A stretch of 64,000 nt of DNA from Uliginosibacterium gangwonense DSM 18521 (GTDB taxonomy: Bacteria > Pseudomonadota > Gammaproteobacteria > Burkholderiales > Rhodocyclaceae): the NCBI RefSeq assembly GCF_000373965.1, contig NZ_KB892841.1, forward strand, positions 1-64,000, written 5' to 3'. The notes below the pieces were generated by a model that had not been told where the DNA came from, made no database searches, and saw nothing but the letters and a program-made list of their open reading frames with translations. Position numbers and translations under genes: made by a program. Shown one piece after another: positions 1-7,955 of the stretch (position 1 is its first letter; each line of letters begins with the position of its first letter).

Positions 1-20
1 ATCAAACTCTTAAGTTCAAT
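1..20 (-). rRNA. rrs: 16S rRNA, extreme 5' end (partial)
   Basis: Read on the minus strand, the first bases of the window end in AAGAGTTTGAT, the conserved 5' end of bacterial 16S rRNA (universal 27F primer region). The rest of the gene lies outside the window. The upstream boxA and P1 promoter in the right order support this. The mature 5' end is placed by analogy with E. coli and may be off by a few bases. Confidence 0.8.
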
Positions 21-173
21 CTTTTTTACAAGCTCAACTCAAATTCATTTACTGACATTTGGTGTTGAGTATTCAATCATTTTGCATGCTGTCTTGCGAC
101 AGCGGCTTCTGATCAAGCACTCACACCTATCGGTTGTTCAACTTTTTAAAGAGCGTCTCGTTTGCTGCGAGAG
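21..173 (-). other. rRNA operon leader with boxA antiterminator
   Basis: This is the transcribed leader between the rrn promoter and 16S rRNA. At 142-154 the minus strand reads GCTCTTTAAAAAG, matching the boxA element (GCTCTTTAACA in E. coli) that recruits NusB/S10 for rRNA antitermination. At 88-103 it carries a perfect 6 bp hairpin, GCTGTC-GCAA-GACAGC, with a GNRA-type loop. No coding sequence is credible here. Confidence 0.75.
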
Positions 174-179
174 GGGCGC

Positions 180-207
180 ATTCTACACGCCTCACATTCA
201 GAGTCAA
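180..207 (-). promoter_or_regulatory. rRNA operon P1 promoter
   Basis: On the minus strand there is TTGACT (202-207), a 16 bp spacer and TAGAAT (180-185), followed by the GC-rich discriminator GCGCCCC. That is the usual rrn P1 arrangement, and GC-rich discriminators are associated with ppGpp/stringent control. Transcription should start near 173 and run to lower coordinates into 16S. Confidence 0.8.
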
Positions 208-770
208 GCACTTTGTTTTAACTACCAACAACCTGCCCAACTCTTCGCTAAACCGCACCAGATCTACATCTTGCTCGATTCAGCCCTTCGTTGCCGTTGC
301 TTGTTTGCGTGAGCAGCGAAGGAGATGAATTATGGGACTTTCCCCAGCCCGCGTCAAGGCTTTTCTTGCGAAAGGTTTTCAGACTGCCTGGATAGTCAGG
401 CATTTGGCTTGTAGAAGATCGTCATGCTTCGCCTTGCACCTCCCCATCCAGCCAATCCATGAAGCGTCACTTCTGAATTGCTCTTGCAAGAACAAGAAAT
501 GAAGCCCCTATGTTGTATATGGATATGGGCATTGATGAAACGCGCTACTCCACGAAGGGGTGTCAACGCCCTGCTTTTTTGCGGTCCGTTGCAAAGCACA
601 AGACAACACTGGTAGTGCATGGCGTTAAAACACGCGGTCTCCTATAACAAGCATCCCGTATCCGTCCATAATATCCGCACACTCTTCAGGCTTGCAGTCA
701 TTCAAGCTCAATACCCGAAGAAGGAAAACAGCGCATCAAAGCACGGGAACAAAAACTTTCGGTGAGGTGT
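208..770. other. intergenic region between rrn and tRNA-Val; one orphan terminator-like hairpin
   Basis: No convincing gene. Short open frames here have no recognisable product or ribosome site. The stretch next to the rrn promoter could hold UP or Fis sites, but none can be assigned by eye. At 557-580 on the plus strand a 6 bp stem (GGGGTG/CGCCCT, two G-U pairs, loop TCAA) is followed by six Ts, like an intrinsic terminator, although no plus-strand gene precedes it. Confidence 0.5.
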
Positions 771-798
771 TTGACAAGCTCGTAAAAATCCCTATAAT
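771..798 (+). promoter_or_regulatory. sigma-70 promoter of tRNA-Val
   Basis: TTGACA (771-776) and TATAAT (793-798) are both exact consensus hexamers, separated by 16 bp. A pyrimidine/GC-rich discriminator follows, and the tRNA starts 32 bp after the -10 element. Confidence 0.9.
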
Positions 799-830
799 GC
801 TGCCTCTCACGACGACATTCATGTTGTTGC

Positions 831-907
831 GGGCGGTTAGCTCAGTTGGTACGAGCGCGTCCTTCACACGGACGAGGTCACTGGTTCGAGCCCAGTACCG
901 CCCACCA
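831..907 (+). tRNA. tRNA-Val (anticodon CAC)
   Basis: A full cloverleaf of 77 nt including encoded CCA. The acceptor stem is GGGCGGT/ACCGCCC, the D arm GCTC/GAGC, the anticodon stem CGTCC/GGACG with loop TTCACAC (anticodon CAC, reading GUG), and the T arm ACTGG-TTCGAGC-CCAGT. It stands alone behind its own promoter. Confidence 0.95.
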
Positions 908-914
908 ATTCAAG

Positions 915-947
915 ACAAGGGCTTGCGATGATGTCGCAGGCCCTTGT
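915..947 (+). terminator. terminator-like hairpin after tRNA-Val
   Basis: The arms ACAAGGGC and GCCCTTGT pair exactly, with an inner TGCGA/TCGCA pairing. Only a short T stretch follows, so it may be a weak terminator or a processing signal for the tRNA precursor. Confidence 0.55.
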
Positions 948-1027
948 TACATTCCGGCTCCAGTTTTTCTGCCAAGAATCCACTACTGGTAATTCGCTTG
1001 GATTGAATCATTGAAACGGCATATAAC

Positions 1028-1067
1028 AACAAAGGCTTGCAACTGACGTTGCAAGCCTTTGTTTTGT
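1028..1067 (+). terminator. intrinsic terminator downstream of tRNA-Val
   Basis: A perfect 16 bp stem (AACAAAGGCTTGCAAC and its complement) with loop TGAC is followed by TTGT. It lies between tRNA-Val and the convergent zinc-ribbon gene and could stop transcription from either side. The core AAGGCTTGC resembles the AGGGCTTGC of the hairpin at 915-947. Confidence 0.7.
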
Positions 1068-1104
1068 ATCGGTCTATCAGGTTGCGTCCAAGCCCCCATC
1101 CCGG

Positions 1105-1434
1105 CTATGCAGGGATATGCTCTCCAACCTTGCCGCAATGCGGGCATTTGTATTTACCCCAGGCCCAAGCAATGAATATGACACCAGGGAGCACCCAAAA
1201 CAGGATCAGGATCAATGCAACAAGCTGTGGCATTGTGTGATTCCGCATCCAGGTTTTCATCTGCCCAGTAAATCCGCAGGAGGTACAGCGCCGTTGCCCC
1301 GGAATACCAGAGATGGCCCCCACTACGGCAGGCTGACGCACACCACACTTGGGGCAAATCTCTGCTTTAGCCTTAATGACTGCGCCGCATTCCTGGCAAA
1401 ATTTCTCGTCTGCTGATTTTTGTGAAGCTTCCAT
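1105..1434 (-). CDS. small zinc-ribbon membrane protein, function unknown
   Basis: 109 aa from the ATG at 1434, preceded by a GGGGGAG ribosome site. The open frame extends further upstream, but that part looks non-coding. The N-terminal ~35 residues hold two CxxC pairs (CQECG and CPKCG), a double zinc ribbon. A second split pair, CTSCG and CPHCG, brackets a hydrophobic segment of about 20 residues, so the protein is probably membrane-anchored with cytoplasmic zinc ribbons on both sides. I do not recognise a named family. It follows parE on the same strand across a 329 bp gap, so it is probably transcribed separately. Confidence 0.7.
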   Translation of the reverse strand: MEASQKSADEKFCQECGAVIKAKAEICPKCGVRQPAVVGAISGIPGQRRCTSCGFTGQMKTWMRNHTMPQLVALILILFWVLPGVIFIAWAWGKYKCPHCGKVGEHIPA

Positions 1435-1763
1435 ATCTCCCCCAATCAAAGCGCGCTTCATATCCAAATCAGGCTCGCCGCTTTTGCGGGTAGCCGTTCT
1501 ATACAAAGCACATAGTCTATAGTCATGCGATTCTATCGCTTTCCACATCACCTCGGACTGCTCCGGGAGGAAGCTCAGCATAAAAAGTGGCGCGCGAGCC
1601 CTTGTACAGCACAATGCAGCAGAACAATTTTGTCATCGGCTCTTTCGGCCATAACAAATGCATGCTCTTGAAATGAAAATGCCCCGACTGTGGGCAGCTG
1701 ATGTGCTCCACAATCAGGGCATGGGGCAAGCCTTAATCAGGCTCAACCATTTTGCATGATGGC
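1435..1763. other. gap between parE and the zinc-ribbon gene, with a probable parE terminator
   Basis: No convincing gene. On the minus strand, 1681-1727 folds into an imperfect stem (GGGGC/GCCCC outer arms, TGTGG/CCACA inner arms), followed by ATTTTCATTT. This could terminate the parE transcript. The remaining part should contain the promoter of the zinc-ribbon gene, but no clear hexamers were found. Confidence 0.4.
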
Positions 1764-3737
1764 TTACAGGTCTGCTTCCACCAGGTTACCTTTGGCCTCC
1801 ATCCACGCACGGCGGCTTGATGCCTCGCCCTTCCCCATGAGGAGATCAAACAAAGCCAGTGTTCGCGCATCAATGCCTTGATCAATCGTCACCGGCAGTA
1901 CCCGGCGGGTAGCCGGGTCCATGGCGGTTTCTTTGAGTTGGGCCGGTTGCATTTCGCCCAGCCCTTTGAAGCGGCCGATTTCCAGTTGTTCTTCCCGGAA
2001 ACCTTCTTTGATCAGACGATCGCGGATAGAAGCCCGTTCGCCTTCATCGAGCGCATAGAAGCGCCGCGCTGGGCGTTTTTTGCCTTGTGCGGGAACGTCG
2101 ATCCGGAACAGTGGCGGCAAGGCGATAAATACATGGCCCTTGGCAACCAGGCGTGGGAAGTGACGCAGGAACAGGGTCAGCAGCAAGGTCTGAATGTGTG
2201 AACCATCCACGTCGGCATCGGCCATGATGATGATTTTGCCGTAACGCAGATGATCCAGAACCGAATCCGAGGCCTCTGGCGTGTGCGGATCCACGCCGAT
2301 GGCGACCGATATGTCGTGGATTTCGGCATTGGCAAAGAGCCGATTGGGGTCGATTTCCCAGGCATTCTGCACTTTGCCACGTAGCGGCAAGATAGCTTGT
2401 GTTTCCCGCTCCCGCGCCAGCTTGGCCGAGCCGCCTGCGGAATCCCCTTCCACCAGATACAGCTCGTTGTCGGCAATGTTCTCGCTTTCGCAATCGGCCA
2501 ATTTGCCGGGGAGCACGGCTACGCCACTGCTCTTTTTCTTTTCGACCTTTTGCGCATCTTTCAGGCGGGATTGCGCCTGCTTGATCGCCAGTTCGGCAAT
2601 CGCTTTGCCGAATTCGACATTCTGGTTGAGCCATGCCTCGAAGGGGTGAAGCAACATGGTGGAGACCAGCTTGACGGCTTCACGGCTATTGAGTTTTTCC
2701 TTCACCTGTCCCTGGAACTGTGGGTCAAGGATACGGGCAGAGAGTACGTAGCTCATCTTGCCACACACGTCTTCTTGCTGAAGCTTGACGCCCTTGGGAA
2801 GCAGACTGTGGTGTTCGATAAAGCTCTTCACCGCTTCAAACACACCGCTGCGCAAGCCGGATTCGTGTGTGCCACCGGCCACAGTCGGAATCAGGTTGAC
2901 GTAGCTCTCACCCAGCTGGATGCCGTCGAACCAACCGAATGCCCAGGCTACCCCCTCGCCCACGGCAAAGTCTTCGTCCTCGCCGGCATACTTCTCACTG
3001 GCATAGATCGGGGTGATGGGCTCGGCGCCGCTGGCCATTTCACGCAGATAACCCGGCAAGCCATCCTGATAGCGCCATTCCTGTTTGACAAGGCTGCCAT
3101 CAGCCTGCTCGACTTCCAGAATCACACGAACACCGGGCAGCAGCACGGCCTTGGAACGCAGCAGGCGCTCAAGTTCGTTCATCGGCACCTTTGGGGAGTC
3201 GAAATACTTGCCATCGGGCCAGACCCGCACGCGGGTGCCGGTCTGTCGACCACAAGAGCCTGCCTCCACCAGTTTGCCGATATCGCGCCCGCCATCGGCA
3301 AAGGCGATTTGGTGGACCTGCCCTTCACGGCGCACTTCCACTTCCACGCGCTGCGACAGCGCCGTCGTCACCGCCACGCCCACGCCGTGCAAACCACCCG
3401 AAAATGCGTAGGCCGAGTTACCGGACTTTTTGTCGAACTTGCCACCCGCGTGGAGCACGGTATAGGCCAACACCACAACCGGCACCTTTTCCACCGGATG
3501 TGGGCCAACCGGAATGCCACGGCCATCGTCCGTCACCGTGAACGAGCCATCACGCAACACCAGTACGTGGATATTTTTGGCAAAGCCTGCCAAAGCCTCA
3601 TCGGCGGCGTTGTCGATCACTTCCTGGATGATGTGGCAGGGGGAATCAGTCCTGGTGTACATACCGGGACGCTCGCGCACCGGCTCCAGCCCTTTGAGAA
3701 CACGGAAAGAGGATTCGTCGTACTGCTTCTGGCTCAT
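1764..3737 (-). CDS. parE: DNA topoisomerase IV subunit B (ParE)
   Basis: 657 aa, close to ParE length and shorter than GyrB. ATPase subunit of topoisomerase IV, which works with ParC to decatenate replicated chromosomes. The GHKL ATPase motifs are EVIDNAADEA (about 39-48), DDGRG (70-74) and GGLHGVG (114-120). The TOPRIM domain has EGDSAGG (430-436), PLRGK (451-455) and the metal-binding DADVDGSH (about 507-514). The C-terminus ends in the usual RRAWME region. ParC is not in the window. The ATG at 3737 has no strong ribosome site, but MSQKQYDESSF is a typical family start. Confidence 0.95.
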   Translation of the reverse strand: MSQKQYDESSFRVLKGLEPVRERPGMYTRTDSPCHIIQEVIDNAADEALAGFAKNIHVLVLRDGSFTVTDDGRGIPVGPHPVEKVPVVVLAYTVLHAGGKFDKKSGNSAYAFSGGLHGVGVAVTTALSQRVEVEVRREGQVHQIAFADGGRDIGKLVEAGSCGRQTGTRVRVWPDGKYFDSPKVPMNELERLLRSKAVLLPGVRVILEVEQADGSLVKQEWRYQDGLPGYLREMASGAEPITPIYASEKYAGEDEDFAVGEGVAWAFGWFDGIQLGESYVNLIPTVAGGTHESGLRSGVFEAVKSFIEHHSLLPKGVKLQQEDVCGKMSYVLSARILDPQFQGQVKEKLNSREAVKLVSTMLLHPFEAWLNQNVEFGKAIAELAIKQAQSRLKDAQKVEKKKSSGVAVLPGKLADCESENIADNELYLVEGDSAGGSAKLARERETQAILPLRGKVQNAWEIDPNRLFANAEIHDISVAIGVDPHTPEASDSVLDHLRYGKIIIMADADVDGSHIQTLLLTLFLRHFPRLVAKGHVFIALPPLFRIDVPAQGKKRPARRFYALDEGERASIRDRLIKEGFREEQLEIGRFKGLGEMQPAQLKETAMDPATRRVLPVTIDQGIDARTLALFDLLMGKGEASSRRAWMEAKGNLVEADL

Positions 3738-3880
3738 GGTTCTGCGGATGGAAAGCTAAATTCAAGGGGTGAATTCTTTCACAATCAGAAAGAGTTCGCT
3801 CGTGCAATCATCTATCAAGTTTCTCTGAGCAAACACGTTACCATTGCTAATCCATTGATCTGACGGCAACAAGGCTCGTT

Positions 3881-4993
3881 ATGCATCACATTCCTCCGAA
3901 ACTATTGTTACTTGATAAACCCCTGCCCTGGGATGTTTTTGATAGTTCGGGGGCGCTTCTACTGTGCAAGGGCTACCAGCTGACCCGTGAATCACAGCGG
4001 GATGTGCTGCTGGCCCACGGCCTGTACGTGGATGAAAGCCTGATCGGGAGCAGCATCTACAAGCTACCGCCGGAGCCCCCCAAGACCACCGATCCGTTTC
4101 GCCTGTGGGATAGCATCATCTCTGAGCTGGGGGCGCTGCTGCGCAACATGCGCCTGGAGGTGGATTTCCGCGCCCAGATCAAAGGGTTGACCAAGCTGAT
4201 CCATGATCTTTCCCTGCGTAACCCAGATACGGCCCTGGCGGCCATCATCCTTTCCGGTCAGAAGCAATACCCCATCATCCACAGCATCCACGTAGCAGTC
4301 ATGTGTGAGCTGGTCGCCCAACGCCTTGGCTGGGAGTCTGACCGGCGTGAAAGCCTTGTCTGTGCCGCACTCACCATGAACCTTGCCATGCTGGATGTGC
4401 AGCAGACGCTGTGCACCCAACGCATGGCCCCCAGCCCCGTGCAACGCCAGGAAATCCACCGCCACCCACAATTTGCTGTCGATCTACTCGTGGAAGTGGG
4501 GATTGAAGACAAGGTCTGGTTACAGGCTGTTGCGGAGCACCATGAACGCCTCGGCGGCGGTGGCTACCCTTTCGGGATTACCCATCCGAGCGAAGAGGCA
4601 CTCCTGATCCAGACGGTGGACATCTTCACCGCCAAAGTCAGCCCCCGAGCTGCACGCAAGCCAGTCAGCCCGCAAGAGGCGGCCAGAACGCTGTACATTC
4701 AATCTGGCGGAGGCAGGAGCAATCCGTTTGTGACGGTACTGATCAAGGAGATCGGCATCTTCCCGCCCGGCACCTTTGTGTTGCTCTCCAATGGCGACAA
4801 AGCACTGGTCACCCGGCGAGGGGAAGCCGCCAATACGCCGCAGGTACTGAGTCTGGTCAACGCCACTGGGGGTGCATACCCCACCCCGGCAGTCCGGAAT
4901 ACAGCGCACAAGCCTTTCGATATTGTGGCTGTGATCCCGCGAGATCAGATCAATGTGCAGATCGATACGGAAAGGATCTGGCGTGCAGTGTAA
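3881..4993 (+). CDS. HD-GYP-type protein with a degenerate HD motif
   Basis: 370 aa. The C-terminal two thirds resemble HD-GYP phosphodiesterases of cyclic di-GMP: HHERLGGGGYPFG (around residues 222-234) is the HHE...GYP signature, and an HP...G motif precedes it. The metal-binding HD dyad is missing: where the family has HDIGK the protein reads TMNLAMLD. A catalytic role is therefore doubtful and a c-di-GMP binding or scaffold role is possible (inference). The N-terminal ~130 residues resemble the DUF3391-type leader often found in this family. It is divergent from parE and convergent with dnaQ. Confidence 0.75.
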   Translation: MHHIPPKLLLLDKPLPWDVFDSSGALLLCKGYQLTRESQRDVLLAHGLYVDESLIGSSIYKLPPEPPKTTDPFRLWDSIISELGALLRNMRLEVDFRAQIKGLTKLIHDLSLRNPDTALAAIILSGQKQYPIIHSIHVAVMCELVAQRLGWESDRRESLVCAALTMNLAMLDVQQTLCTQRMAPSPVQRQEIHRHPQFAVDLLVEVGIEDKVWLQAVAEHHERLGGGGYPFGITHPSEEALLIQTVDIFTAKVSPRAARKPVSPQEAARTLYIQSGGGRSNPFVTVLIKEIGIFPPGTFVLLSNGDKALVTRRGEAANTPQVLSLVNATGGAYPTPAVRNTAHKPFDIVAVIPRDQINVQIDTERIWRAV

Positions 4994-5015
4994 GCAACGC
5001 AGCAGATAAAAGAAT

Positions 5016-5732
5016 TCAGGCTGCGACTTCGGGCTCAGGTGGCAACCACAGACACTTGGCCTTCTTGGCAATTTCCTGCAGCACCTTGTCGTGGCCCTGC
5101 ATCTCCTCGTCTGTCGCGCGCAGAACCTTGATGGCTCGACGCTCACCCAGGCCGATGCCGCCGCGCTCATCAGAAGCCGACTCGCCCTGTTCCGCCTCAA
5201 ACCCCATCGCCAGGCTTTCCTGACCACGGGTCATTGCCAAATACACCTCAGCCAGCAATTGGGCATCCAGCAAGGCACCGTGCAGGGTACGGTGGGAATT
5301 GTTGATCGCGTAGCGCTCACACAGAGCATCCAGCGATGCCTTCTTGCCAGGGAACATTTCCTTGGCAACCTTCACCGTATCCATCACATCCGGGCAGAGG
5401 ATGGTGAGCTTGGTACGCTTGATGCGCTCCTGCTCCATGTTCAGGAAGCCGGTATCGAAGGCAGCGTTGTGAATAATCAACTGCGCGCCGGTCACGAACT
5501 CCTCAAAATCTGCCGCAATGGTGCGGTAGAGGGGCTTGTCCGCGAGAAACTCGTCGGACAAGCCGTGGATGCGTTCAGAGTCGCCCACCTCCCGCTCGGG
5601 ATTCAGATAGACGTGGTAGCTGCGTCCCGTCAGCTTGCGGTCGAGCAACTCCACACAACCGATTTCAACCACGCGGTCTCCACCACGCCAGTCAAGGCCA
5701 GTTGTTTCGGTATCCAGAACGATCTGACGCAT
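5016..5732 (-). CDS. dnaQ: DNA polymerase III epsilon subunit, 3'-5' proofreading exonuclease
   Basis: 238 aa DEDDh exonuclease. Exo I is LDTETTGL (about residues 5-12) with the conserved VVEIG after it, Exo II is IIHNAAFDTGFL, and Exo III is HRTLHGALLDA with the catalytic His and Asp. It provides proofreading in the polymerase III core. The C-terminal tail holds the polymerase-binding part of epsilon. The gene begins 22 bp after tpiA on the same strand and may be cotranscribed with it. Confidence 0.93.
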   Translation of the reverse strand: MRQIVLDTETTGLDWRGGDRVVEIGCVELLDRKLTGRSYHVYLNPEREVGDSERIHGLSDEFLADKPLYRTIAADFEEFVTGAQLIIHNAAFDTGFLNMEQERIKRTKLTILCPDVMDTVKVAKEMFPGKKASLDALCERYAINNSHRTLHGALLDAQLLAEVYLAMTRGQESLAMGFEAEQGESASDERGGIGLGERRAIKVLRATDEEMQGHDKVLQEIAKKAKCLWLPPEPEVAA

Positions 5733-5754
5733 CCAGTCCTGCTCCTGCTAGGTG

Positions 5755-6516
5755 TTAAGCGACCGAAGCCACCAAGGCCTTATAGATTGCCACAAATTCA
5801 GCAGCATTCAAGGCAGCGGAGCCGATCAGGCCACCATCCACGTTCGGCAGGGTGACGATGCTGGCAGCGTTGCTGCCCTTCATGCTGCCGCCGTACAGGA
5901 TCGGCAGGCCGGCTACGGCAGCGCTGCGCTTGGTGAGGTAGGCACGCACGAAGGAGTGCACGGCCTGGATCATGTCTGGCGTAGCGGCCACGCCAGTGCC
6001 GATGGCCCAGCGAGGTTCGTAGGCCAGGATGATGTTGGCGTTGTCAGTCCCCACCACGGCAAACAGGGCGTCGAGCTGGGCGGTCAGCACGGCTTCGGTC
6101 TGGTTGGCTTGGCGCTCTTCCAGGCTTTCACCGATACAGACGACCGGGATCAGGCCGGTTTCGATCACGGCCTTGGCCTTGCGGGCGATCTGTTCGTTGT
6201 GCTCGCCATGGAAGGTGCGGCGCTCGGAGTGGCCGACGATCACGTATTCAACGCCCACGTCCTTGAGCATCGGGCCAGCCACTTCACCTGTGTAGGCGCC
6301 CTTGGCGAACTCGGAAATGTCTTGTGCGCCCACGCCAATGCCACTGCCAGCGGTGATCTGCTTGAGTTGCGGAATGTAGGGGAACACCGGGCAGACCACC
6401 ATACCGACGCGCGCATCCAGCGCGGGCAGCTCGGCACGGATGCCATCGATCAGCGCCTTGTTGTCAGCTAGGCTGCCATGCATCTTCCAGTTACCGATCA
6501 CCCATTTCTTCAACAT
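5755..6516 (-). CDS. tpiA: triosephosphate isomerase
   Basis: 253 aa. Interconverts dihydroxyacetone phosphate and glyceraldehyde 3-phosphate in glycolysis and gluconeogenesis. The substrate-binding GNWKMHG (8-14), the catalytic His in VGHSERR and the catalytic Glu in AYEPRWAIGTG are present, with the phosphate-binding GGS near the C-terminus. The ATG at 6516 is preceded by GGAGG at 7 bp, so the longer upstream reading frame is not used. Confidence 0.96.
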   Translation of the reverse strand: MLKKWVIGNWKMHGSLADNKALIDGIRAELPALDARVGMVVCPVFPYIPQLKQITAGSGIGVGAQDISEFAKGAYTGEVAGPMLKDVGVEYVIVGHSERRTFHGEHNEQIARKAKAVIETGLIPVVCIGESLEERQANQTEAVLTAQLDALFAVVGTDNANIILAYEPRWAIGTGVAATPDMIQAVHSFVRAYLTKRSAAVAGLPILYGGSMKGSNAASIVTLPNVDGGLIGSAALNAAEFVAIYKALVASVA

Positions 6517-6587
6517 GTTTGAATCCTCCAGATTAAGATTTGTGCAATTGAACAACTAATATTCTAACCTGCTCCGCCAGGGCTGCG

Positions 6588-7955
6588 TCACTGGTGGAGT
6601 TCCCTTAGTGCGGTAAGCGCCTGGTCGATCCGTTCCACAGCTATCACCTTCATCCCGGGGATGTCTTGTTTGGGGGCGTTACTGCTGGGGATGAGCGCCA
6701 TCTCGAAGCCCAGTTTGGCCGCTTCCTTCAGGCGCTCCTGCCCGCGTGGTGCCGGCCGGATTTCGCCTGCCAGCCCCACTTCGCCAAAGGCCACCAGCTT
6801 GCGCGGCAAAGCCCGGCCAGACAGTGAGGAAACGATCGCCAGCGACACGGCCAGATCGGCTGCCGGTTCGGTGATTTTGACGCCGCCCACTGCATTGATG
6901 AATACGTCTTGATCGGCACATTGAATCCCCCCGTGGCGGTGCAGCACCGCCAGCAGCATCGCCAGCCGGTTCTGCTCCAGGCCGACTGATAGCCTTCTCG
7001 GGTTCATGTGTGCTGCATCGACCAGCGCCTGGATTTCCACCAACAGGGGGCGGGTGCCTTCCTGAGTCACCATCACGCAACTGCCCGGCACGGGTTGAGG
7101 GTGCTGCGATAGGAACAAGGCAGAAGGGTTGCTCACCCCCCGTAAGCCCTTGTCCGTCATGGCAAACACACCGAGTTCGTTGACTGCCCCAAAACGGTTC
7201 TTGAAGGCCCGCACGAGGCGAAAGCTCGAATGCGTATCCCCTTCAAAGTACAGCACGGTATCCACGATATGCTCCAGCACACGCGGCCCGGCGAGCGCTC
7301 CATCCTTGGTGACGTGGCCGACCAGCACCATCACCATACCGTTGGATTTGGCATGGCGCGTGAGTTGCGCCGAGCATTCCCGTACCTGGGCCACGGAACC
7401 GGGCGCTGATTGCAGCACTTCGGAATACATGGTCTGGATGGAGTCGATCACCACCACTTGGGGGCGGGTGTCACGCAAGACGTTAAGGATCTTCTCCAGC
7501 GAGATTTCCGGCAGCAGCGGCAAACCCTTCGCGTCCAACTGGAGGCGCTGGGCGCGGAGCGCAACCTGCTCGGCAGATTCCTCACCACTCACATACAACA
7601 CCTTCTGGGTGCGCAGGAGGCTGGCCAAGGCCTGCAACAACAAGGTCGATTTGCCGATGCCGGGATCACCCCCGATCAGCACCACCATGCCCGGCACCAG
7701 ACCACCGCCCAACACGCGGTCAAGTTCTTCAACCCCGGTCGACTGACGCGGGGCTTCGCGCGGATCAATCTCCCCTAGCGTCTGGAGCTTGCCGCTGCTG
7801 GCGGCCAGCGCCGCAAAGCGCGCCGAGGATGAGGGTTGCTCGGCCACCCCTTCCACCAGGGTATTCCAGTTGCCACAAGCGGGGCATTGCCCCTGCCATT
7901 TGCTGCTCTGCCCCCCGCATTCGGTACAGATATAAACGCTTTTCGCCTTGGCCAT
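6588..7955 (-). CDS. radA: DNA repair protein RadA
   Basis: 455 aa. RecA-like ATPase that promotes branch migration in recombination. Domains: an N-terminal C4 zinc finger (CTECGG...CPACG, about 10-29), a Walker A motif GDPGIGKST (around 95), the RadA-specific KNRFG motif, and a C-terminal Lon-protease-like domain. The start ATG at 7955 shares one base with the alr stop codon (TGATG), so translation is probably coupled to alr. Confidence 0.95.
   Translation of the reverse strand: MAKAKSVYICTECGGQSSKWQGQCPACGNWNTLVEGVAEQPSSSARFAALAASSGKLQTLGEIDPREAPRQSTGVEELDRVLGGGLVPGMVVLIGGDPGIGKSTLLLQALASLLRTQKVLYVSGEESAEQVALRAQRLQLDAKGLPLLPEISLEKILNVLRDTRPQVVVIDSIQTMYSEVLQSAPGSVAQVRECSAQLTRHAKSNGMVMVLVGHVTKDGALAGPRVLEHIVDTVLYFEGDTHSSFRLVRAFKNRFGAVNELGVFAMTDKGLRGVSNPSALFLSQHPQPVPGSCVMVTQEGTRPLLVEIQALVDAAHMNPRRLSVGLEQNRLAMLLAVLHRHGGIQCADQDVFINAVGGVKITEPAADLAVSLAIVSSLSGRALPRKLVAFGEVGLAGEIRPAPRGQERLKEAAKLGFEMALIPSSNAPKQDIPGMKVIAVERIDQALTALRELHQ

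Noticed and set aside
396..620. 74-codon minus-strand frame between rrn and tRNA-Val
   Set aside because: No ribosome site, no family resemblance and a terminator-like hairpin within it on the other strand.
1435..1614. 60-codon N-terminal extension of the zinc-ribbon protein
   Set aside because: The extension has no conserved look, and the ATG at 1434 has the better ribosome site.
2397..3863. 488-codon open frame on the plus strand opposite parE
   Set aside because: It mirrors a well-conserved gene in GC-rich sequence; the product has no domain, and parE explains the region.
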